NCBI GenBank assembly: GCA_038751365.1
Contig: JBCDGH010000017.1
Coordinates: forward strand, 1 to 25,459
Reading direction: 5' to 3'
Origin: JBCDGH01 sp038751365
GTDB taxonomy: Bacteria; Patescibacteriota; JACMRA01
Length of the DNA stretch: 25,459 bases
This document shows positions 8,801-15,300 of this stretch, one piece after another. The translations under genes were made by a program, and so were the position numbers. Each line of letters starts with the position of its first letter. The stretch's first letter is position 1. The notes beneath the pieces were generated by a model, which saw nothing but the letters and a program-made list of their open reading frames with translations, was not told where the DNA came from and did not search any database.

Positions 8801-10716
8801 ACTACAATAGCTACACATATCATTATCAAGAATAATGCCTCGCTGATTAAGGCGGCTGTAGCTTGACCAGACTTTCCGCTAAATAGACCGGTAATAGGGC
8901 TTATACTCGTACTAGCTAGCGAGCCGATTTGCCCACCAAAATCTTTAGTGATATCGCACTCTGTAGAAGGTACGTTGGTTTGACCTGCTGGAGGTGTATT
9001 AGTGTCAGCAGGGGTTTGGCTAGCAGGTTGCTTGCCGGCTTCAAGTTGCTTACCACAACGCAGTACAGAGACTCTACCAATTGAGTTGATGACACTGCCC
9101 ATGAGTGCAGCACTTATGTCTTCGTTGCTAGTTCCTTCTCTAGAAACAGCATAGCTGTAAAGAAAAATTTCACCAATACCTTGAGTGATATTAATTATTG
9201 TAGCAGTACCTACAATAGTAAAGTTCAAGGCTATAGCTATAATGACTACGCTTTGCAAGAATTCTTGTACGTTTTTCTTGAGGTCTTTGAGGTTCAAAAG
9301 ATAACCAAAACCAACGTAAATGAATGAGCCTAGTATCAATAAATTAGTTACGCTTATCAAAAGAGTCCAAGGAGCTACAGCAACCTCAAAAAAATCGGCT
9401 CCAGCAGGATTGGTACGTAAGAAAAAGAGAATTATCTGACCCAAAAAATATAATACTAAGACAGCTATCCAGCCTAGGAAGTATACAAACCAAAGTAGAA
9501 TGGCTGAGACTATGCTAAACAGGGCTGATAGTAGCTTACTACCCTCTTTTTCTACAAGACCTTTGTCTTTACTTTCGATTGCTTCAGTGACTACTCCACC
9601 AGTAGTTGCGTTATAGGTTACTCTATTGCCACTACCGTCTATGGCTTCAATATTTTCACCATCTTTTTTACCTACGATGGTTCCGTTATTACAAACTTGT
9701 AGCTGGTCACTTTCGGAAGCTCCAACTTTCCTTGCTTTAGTTTTTTGCTCTTCAGTAAGGTCACTAAAACTAACCTCCTTACAGTCTTTTAGTTGTTGTT
9801 GGTTAGTAATATTTACTTCTAAACCATCAACAATTCGTGCTGCGTCTGGTCTGTCTTTATCCTCTTCTAACTCTTTTTTAAATTCTCCAAGGTTTTTATG
9901 TTTAGTGCAATCATAGGTATCGGTTAAAGTGTTTTTTAGCGCCCCCGGTATATTGATAAAAATATCACTAACAATTGGTATTCGTTGACTAACAGACTTA
10001 CAAACATCATTTACATCATTTCCATTTGGACCGTAGTCTCCTATAAATATAGTGTCACCATCAGCAGTTTTAAAGACTCTACCATCTCCAGTTTTCCAGT
10101 TGGTAACGGTGGCAGATTGATCACCGGTAGCTGCAGTATCTTCACTACTAAAATAGATTACTTCTGGTTTACAATTGACTTTCAAATCGCCACCATCATC
10201 GTAAGCCACACAAGGTGTCTGTGAAAGAACTTGAGTTTTACCTTGTTCAGTACATGATAAACTAACTTCATCACCATTCTTAGTAGCATTACAGGTATAA
10301 CCATTGTCAGTAACTGTTTTTTGAGTGGTTCCAGCGCTGTTTACTTTAATGGCACAAATCGTAGTACTATTTCGATATTGCCTACATTGTTGATACTGTT
10401 CATTACCAGAGTTACAATTATCTATTTGAGCTTCTTCGATATCACAAGATAGTCTCCAATGGGTTGGATTTCCATTACCTGAGGTGCAGAAGTAGTTTGT
10501 AGTAGTTATAATTGAGACGTCTAGTGTTCTATATTCAATTTCTACACAACCTTTATTATTTCCACAGTTGCCGCTACTTATGTCGTTACAATTTTCCACT
10601 AAATAGCCTTCTGTTACTACAGCTTCTACGTTGATTGTAGCACCTAGACCACTAAAAAGACTAAATAGGGCTAAAAACCCAAGACAGGAAATAAATAAAT
10701 TTCTAACTAGACGCAT
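5851..10716 (-). CDS. Giant VirB6/TrbL-like membrane protein with Cys-rich ectodomain and long charged tail
   Basis: A 1621-residue protein in three parts. It begins with a signal-like segment (about 5-28). An ectodomain (about 30-390) follows with 16 cysteines, four of them exactly ten residues apart (C91, C101, C111, C121). Next is a polytopic core (about 395-757) with roughly eight hydrophobic spans (395-413, 414-434, 448-470, 486-508, 622-640, 650-670, 690-708, 735-756) and a loop holding C554 and C587. The segment WLLMITSPIALATYLSP resembles VirB6/TrbL conjugation proteins. Residues 760-1621 form a Lys/Glu/Gln-rich helical tail homologous to the 613-residue protein downstream. VirB6 forms part of the inner-membrane channel of type IV secretion systems, and extended tails are known in some bacteria. 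The basic stretch after the last span favours a cytoplasmic tail, but the span count is uncertain. The family call rests on topology and weak motifs. Confidence 0.78.
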   Translation of the reverse strand: MRLVRNLFISCLGFLALFSLFSGLGATINVEAVVTEGYLVENCNDISSGNCGNNKGCVEIEYRTLDVSIITTTNYFCTSGNGNPTHWRLSCDIEEAQIDNCNSGNEQYQQCRQYRNSTTICAIKVNSAGTTQKTVTDNGYTCNATKNGDEVSLSCTEQGKTQVLSQTPCVAYDDGGDLKVNCKPEVIYFSSEDTAATGDQSATVTNWKTGDGRVFKTADGDTIFIGDYGPNGNDVNDVCKSVSQRIPIVSDIFINIPGALKNTLTDTYDCTKHKNLGEFKKELEEDKDRPDAARIVDGLEVNITNQQQLKDCKEVSFSDLTEEQKTKARKVGASESDQLQVCNNGTIVGKKDGENIEAIDGSGNRVTYNATTGGVVTEAIESKDKGLVEKEGSKLLSALFSIVSAILLWFVYFLGWIAVLVLYFLGQIILFFLRTNPAGADFFEVAVAPWTLLISVTNLLILGSFIYVGFGYLLNLKDLKKNVQEFLQSVVIIAIALNFTIVGTATIINITQGIGEIFLYSYAVSREGTSNEDISAALMGSVINSIGRVSVLRCGKQLEAGKQPASQTPADTNTPPAGQTNVPSTECDITKDFGGQIGSLASTSISPITGLFSGKSGQATAALISEALFLIMICVAIVVFWKTAYMAVMRVVGLWLLMITSPIALATYLSPIDALKPMGKKWVDKMVKWSSFYPIFIFALAMVNLLTESFAEINASRQLSVVNDGAARGVSEFTLSLQVILGAVISIGALYAVTNFIDKDFENFAKSAISSVGKYVKPFASAYGTSIGVAGRGLNKATTLIPGVGKKGLFTRAGEFSTRLIEGKKDSSGQTSADKNLKSKNFLRRSLGRAQKIGGGVARAGLFQGLGNAVEFTPYIAQGIAKSPKKLVEGLDRMRQGRAAEFNERALSGLEKRIRSSTDNQTIISMLDGDDDLSRWASQDKNFIKNLEEEADKEGKPSPYAIEMQERILEAGKKAMKTAGKKISPIIARAIAKSVIKDFPTDPNKWDKGQNRIFEQLMNQAADDESLARELFSNQRSIKFAQDKFGNLDAATRAKLAEKEPQLQENSQDRKNAGAEYATNIEKFKNASGRNFADPDIVKGYEEAGGDMKALFEKIQRGYDFQSQEAAQAEVNLAFGNESSEDIKSAVNVANREVGNRFVAEDNLVREQVDLRQDKMTWDKFTKVNNQEIRQEVERRKVAIQNSISNFNNLNAKQQEQAIQNELKNQTVSFNNFSATAQDDMLEHLEAENTIKEFGHDIINDNDFLNSIKSKNFDKLDDTQKIAKRQEYESSSAGQRALQSNDYTNATTEKEQFEVLQREFLIDKYENTHVGQEVIDNLGTQYENAKQEEKLEILQRVVGSKAKAYTNSRSANNNRVKQASMRYASAGKKGTKRAKIHGIAELAIEKAIQDEDWGNTEMFEKVGAARIQNKFDGRSTKGDFAITDLLGSDIQIDQNKNNLFKNTTNEQQRKRDMRELSQALGDYYSSDPNDPGSTQRARDTFNKYGIDLDARFNLYEQIPDPNNQGQFTQRVSRVVTNAELLQEKFRAEGEGHFNEKYIFRNEGPNGAQGDIDFIETKKGFGAARSAFESNKNDKMSDEISKSGGENFASKVSNIFGKFIFK

Positions 10717-10740
10717 TCAATTTTTGTTTTTGTTTAATTG

Positions 10741-10769
10741 ATTTTACTCTAGTTTTTAGAGCTTGGCAA
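10741..10769 (-). promoter_or_regulatory. Internal promoter of the VirB6-like gene, with palindrome in the spacer
   Basis: On the minus strand TTGCCA (10764-10769), a 17-base spacer and TAAAAT (10741-10746) make a good sigma-70 type promoter (5/6 matches in each box) about 25 bases before the ATG at 10716. The spacer holds a perfect inverted repeat, CTCTA-N5-TAGAG (10747-10761), a likely operator. The 68-base gap between this gene and the previous one is the largest within the proximal cluster, which fits a second transcription start. Confidence 0.6.
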
Positions 10770-10784
10770 ATAATAATTTTTTAT

Positions 10785-11615
10785 TTATTCTAATTCATTC
10801 TCTTCTATTAATAGTCGTAATTTAGCTGGAGTGATAGTTTCAATTTTTACAGGCTCGCTATATACTGTGTTTAAAGAACTAAGAGTATAGCTTTGTGTTA
10901 CTTCTTGCAAAGTAGCTTCAGGAGTCACTAAGCTGTAAGTTACTTGTGTTTGGTCTTGATTAACAGTCTTTACTTTTTGTATAATCCCGGTTTGAGATAC
11001 TTCGTACTCAGTTAAATTAGTAACGAAAGAGTCTAGACGATATAGTTTGCCCTGACCAGTTAGGTCATTGGTAGCAAACACAAAACTATTTGAGCCACTT
11101 TGATTTAAGACACTTATTGGAGTCACTATGCTATAGCCTAGAAAAATACTGGAATTAACTCTAGAATTATAGATAAAATAGGCAAAGTCTGAATTGTATT
11201 CCTGAGGGTCTTGGGGTATGATCGAGCCATTATTTAGAGTGTATGAGAATTCTACATTACCAAAGAAAATATCTGGCACTTCTAATAGCCATAGATCAGG
11301 GCTAAGGGTCTGTATCCGAAAATTCTGGTAGTACTCGGTCTCTGCGTTAGATAGATCAGGTTCTACAGGTATTGAAAAGACAACAGTGCCCTCATTACCT
11401 TCCTCTACTTCAGTTATTGAGCCAGAATCTATTACTGTTTGAATTTCATCTGAGATTTGTTCAGTAATTTGAGATGTATCGTCAATCACTTGTTGGATCT
11501 CTTCTTCTCCGGGTTGTGCTCGATCTAGAGAAGAACGTAAGAACCAGGTCAAAACTAAACTTAAGCCAATTAAGATAGCTAGTGTACTGATAGTCAAAAT
11601 TCTTCTTCTGGTCAT
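10785..11615 (-). CDS. Single-span membrane-anchored extracytoplasmic protein, unknown
   Basis: A 276-residue protein with a basic start (MTRRR), one hydrophobic span (about 6-26), an acidic helical stalk rich in Glu, Gln and Ile (about 36-70), and an extracytoplasmic domain of mainly beta character (about 75-276). I do not recognise the family. The topology (short inside N-terminus, one span, outside domain) is that of VirB8-type bitopic components of secretion machines, but no VirB8 signature is visible. It lies 9 bases after the preceding gene and 68 bases before the VirB6-like gene, all in one direction. A structural part or regulator of the same envelope complex is inferred from position only. 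Confidence 0.78.
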   Translation of the reverse strand: MTRRRILTISTLAILIGLSLVLTWFLRSSLDRAQPGEEEIQQVIDDTSQITEQISDEIQTVIDSGSITEVEEGNEGTVVFSIPVEPDLSNAETEYYQNFRIQTLSPDLWLLEVPDIFFGNVEFSYTLNNGSIIPQDPQEYNSDFAYFIYNSRVNSSIFLGYSIVTPISVLNQSGSNSFVFATNDLTGQGKLYRLDSFVTNLTEYEVSQTGIIQKVKTVNQDQTQVTYSLVTPEATLQEVTQSYTLSSLNTVYSEPVKIETITPAKLRLLIEENELE

Positions 11616-11624
11616 AAAATAAGC

Positions 11625-12365
11625 TTATACGCTATCTACTATATCACTATTTGGATCTTCCAGAAATTTAAACAAGTTAATAGAAACTATATTTTGTTCT
11701 AGGCTGTTAGTGTTACCGAGATTTTGGTATATCTTATAGATACCATTTTCTTGAGTTTCAATCTTGTTAATAAAGCTTGGCTCTACTGTTTGAATTGCTT
11801 GAATATTTTTAAAATCAGGTTCTGAAATATATAGGCTATCGCTTCCGTCTAAGCTCTTTACAGCATAAAACCAATAGAAATTATTTTGGTAGTTGAATTC
11901 ACTTACATATTCGATGTCTCCACCCAAGTAGATTAGTTGTTCATTCCTTTTAAGAAAGACAGTATTACTTGTTTTTGCAAGTTCAGGAAATGAGTCATAA
12001 TCCACATCACCAATTGGAGAATAAGCTCTGATGGCTGCTTCTTGTTCTGCTGTTAAGGCAGAGTTGACGATTAAGATTTGGTTACCACTGGTCAAGTCTT
12101 TTACAGTGTCTGGTTGCTGCTGTATTTCGTCTCTAATCTGAATTTCAGCGAAGCTGTCAGGTTCTGTTTCTAAGTTGTTTACATCTTCTATTAGGTCTGA
12201 CGAGCTATTTTCATTTTCAGTCATATTTGTTTGTGAGTTTGCTTGCTCTTGCTGGTTATTTTGTCCGCCGTTTCTACCAACTAAGGCAAGAACAGTGATA
12301 ACGATAAAAACTACAGGCAGAATTATCAGCAGTATAATTTTTTTGAGATTGTAATTAGTCATCAT
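11625..12365 (-). CDS. Single-span membrane-anchored extracytoplasmic protein, unknown
   Basis: A 246-residue protein from the ATG at 12365, or 245 from the adjacent ATG at 12362. An open frame continues to an ATG at 12425, but that start would overlap the preceding gene by 59 bases and add hydrophilic residues before the anchor. The 12365 start gives the compact junction TAATATGATG seen elsewhere here. One span (about 10-30, IILLIILPVVFIVITVLAL) is followed by a Gln/Asn/Glu-rich linker (about 34-75) and a domain of beta character with many aromatic residues. The plan is the same as its downstream neighbour (basic start, one span, acidic stalk, beta domain), but I cannot align the two convincingly. 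Family and function are unknown. Confidence 0.75.
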   Translation of the reverse strand: MMTNYNLKKIILLIILPVVFIVITVLALVGRNGGQNNQQEQANSQTNMTENENSSSDLIEDVNNLETEPDSFAEIQIRDEIQQQPDTVKDLTSGNQILIVNSALTAEQEAAIRAYSPIGDVDYDSFPELAKTSNTVFLKRNEQLIYLGGDIEYVSEFNYQNNFYWFYAVKSLDGSDSLYISEPDFKNIQAIQTVEPSFINKIETQENGIYKIYQNLGNTNSLEQNIVSINLFKFLEDPNSDIVDSV

Positions 12366-12366
12366 A

Positions 12367-15300
12367 TTATTTACATTTAGTAACAACACTATTAGGTGGT
12401 GGTCCGGCTTTTTCTTCGGTAACAAAAACTCCAGTTAGTTTTCCTGTGGAACCGTCATCGGGATCGGTACCAGTACTGCCCTTCCAAGCTTGCGGTCCGT
12501 CGTAGCCCATTTCTCCCCCGTTGTAGAATTTACCGTTTCCGTCAGCTACAGCTATATCACCTGCAGTATCGTGGGTAGTACCTGGCGAGCCAGCTGTGAC
12601 GAATACTATTGAACCTGCAGGAGCTTCATAGGGGCTCATGTTTGGATTAGTGTCTATTAAATTAGTTATTCCGTACTTAGGACCATTTTTGACTAACCAC
12701 TCATGGTAATTGCGAGCTTCTGGTAGCCTTGTAACAGGGGTAGGAATCTTAGCAAAACCTACAGTATTTATAAAATTATTTACGTGACATAAGCACATAC
12801 CGTCAGGTCTTATACCTTCACTTTTTTGTTTGGCATGAGCTAATAATCTCAACATACTTGAGCTAGAGTTGAATGATGAGCCGCTGCTATTTGCTGGTTC
12901 ACAGTCTATAACCGATGAGCTGGTGCCGGAATTTTCTGTAGATTGGTTGGGATCAATTGTTTGACCTGCTTTGAGAGCTTTGAATATTTCCTCAAAAGTA
13001 TTTCTTAATCTAGTAGCGCCTTGACCGTTTTGATCAGCGTTAACATAGACTCCGATGACGTACTTTTTCTTATTTATACTATAGGTTCCCAATGTAGCAG
13101 TTACTTGCGAGGTACCACCCCACTTTCGGGAAATATCTTCTAGACCGTTGTTTCTAGCAAGTGCTCCAATACTGAATTGATCATTAGCTGATTTTAGAGC
13201 TCTAGAACTGATTGGATAAGTGTTTTCACTTTGAAAGATAGTTCTCATGGCTTTGGATATATCAGTCGCAGTTCCAGTATTTTTGGGAAGTCTTGGCGAG
13301 ATAGCTTGTTCTGCTGAGGTTCCTTTACCGTTATTTATATTCAAATATTTATTGAAAGCAGTATTGTTAAAACCATAGCTCTTTAGTAATTCTGTAAACT
13401 TTTGTTTGGGTGCATTGCTGTTAGGGTCATTGCCGCCTCCAAAATAATATACTAGTCCATTAGTGGCTGTATTTGAACTGTCAGTCAACATTTTATTTAG
13501 AGCTTCTTGAATGGTAATTTTTCCTGCTAGGTTTTCAAAGTCTCCCTCTATAGCTGCAGGTATTTCAATTTCGGTACTACCGCTCAGACCTCTTCTTTTC
13601 ATTTCCTGTTCGATTACAATGGCGATAGGAAGTTTGATTGTACTAACAATACTAGCTGGTGGAGTGTTGGCATTGTAGCTTTGAGCTGAGCCGCTGTCTA
13701 CCTCTTGAATAATTATACTATGAGCTTGGTTGTTTTGGTTTGTAGCTATAGCTTTAAGATCTAGAGTGTTTGATTTTGTTTTTTCTTGAGCGTGTGCGGG
13801 TAGGGGAGTAAATACACTTTTGGCTTTTGCTGCTACTTCTGATATATTTAAAGTGTTAGCTGAGGTAGTTCCTTGATCTTCTGACTTTGGTTCATCGCTC
13901 GATTCTTGGTCATTCTCCGACGTTTCGCTGGAATTACTTTCTACACAGCAGGTATTTGCAGATGATGCGCTAGTTGCTCCTGAGCCACCTTTATAAAAAG
14001 GGCTATCGTTCAGATCGGTTATAAATTCATTGATTGGCATGCTACCATCTGTACCGTCGTAGCGCCAGTGCCACTGCTCAAATCTTTCTCCTCTGCTTTC
14101 GGGAAATGATTGTGTAAAACCGTAAGTTTTAGCGTTTTCTTGTAGCCATTTGTATAAATCTCTGAACTCTTTTCTGCCAGTCCAGTCGCTTTTATTAACA
14201 CTTCCGATATCAAAAACTAGCCCAGTATGATGTTCGCTATGCCCCGGTGGAGCTGATTGTTGAGCTCTAGCTTTGTAAGCAGTTAAAGCACGATTGTAAG
14301 CAGCGCTTCCAGGTTCCATACTATCGTCAAAGAGGTTAGAACTACTAATTATATTAGATTTACCTTGAGCTGTAGAGAAGTAAATGCCTACCTGTGAGTC
14401 AATACTACGATATTTAGATACTACCTGCATTATCGGGAATTTTTTACCATAAGCAATTTGCATTTTGAGAAGTGCAGCACTTGCTTCTGGATTTACGCCT
14501 CCTGCGTCTTTAAATTGGGGATCGCCATATTCCTTTGCTACTTCTTTTAGGAACTCTTTGTGTTTTGTACTGAGGTCTGAGTATCTTCTAGGTCTAGTAG
14601 CTGCTTCTACCCGGATATTACTACTTACAAATTCTAAAGCTTGATTTAATAAAGAAGCTGTTTCGTTAGAACTTTCTTGAGTAGCACCTGAGGAAGTACT
14701 GCAACCAGCTTTCACTTTGTCATAGAGCTTTTGCTGCATAATATCTTTCAAAAACGGTCTACCATTTCTTTGCCTGCTACAATTAGTTAGAGTGTTGTAG
14801 TATTCTTCGTATTTAGTTACACTGCCAGTAGCGATACCATTTCTATTTTGGGTAATTACCGGAGCTCCAGACGGACGACCTCCTGTGAACCAGTTACCAC
14901 TTGTAAAGCAAGCACCGTAAGCCTGACTCTGAATATCGATAGCTTCAATAGCTCTAGCCACTTCTTCGCTCCAGCCTCCGTTAGCTTTTTTAATCATACT
15001 TTCTACTTGTTGGAGTTGTCCTAGAGTAGGTAAATCTGGATTGATGTTAGCCTTTATAAGTGCATCGGCATAGCGCTGATTACGGTCTTTATTATTTGGA
15101 CGTTTAGCTAATCGACCTAGTTGTACATTTTCTTGCATGGTGCCATCTCCGGCGTTGAACTGGTTGATACAAGAGGTTTTGTCAGTTTTTACAAATCCTG
15201 CTTCTATAGCCCACTGACAGTTTTGAGGGATTTCTGATTTTGGTAGCTGGTATAACCCGATACAATTCTCTCCACTGCAGTTAAAAGTAGGGTTGTTAGA

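Noticed and set aside
12366..12425. Upstream ATG at 12425 for the gene ending at 11625, giving a 266-residue protein
   Set aside because: It would overlap the preceding gene by 59 bases and put a His/Lys-rich segment before the anchor; the ATG at 12365 gives the same TAATATG junction seen elsewhere and a normal short N-terminus.
12904..13767. Antibiotic-resistance beta-lactamase gene
   Set aside because: The domain is one module of a giant wall enzyme, with Ser in place of the conserved Asp of SDN; nothing suggests a resistance role.
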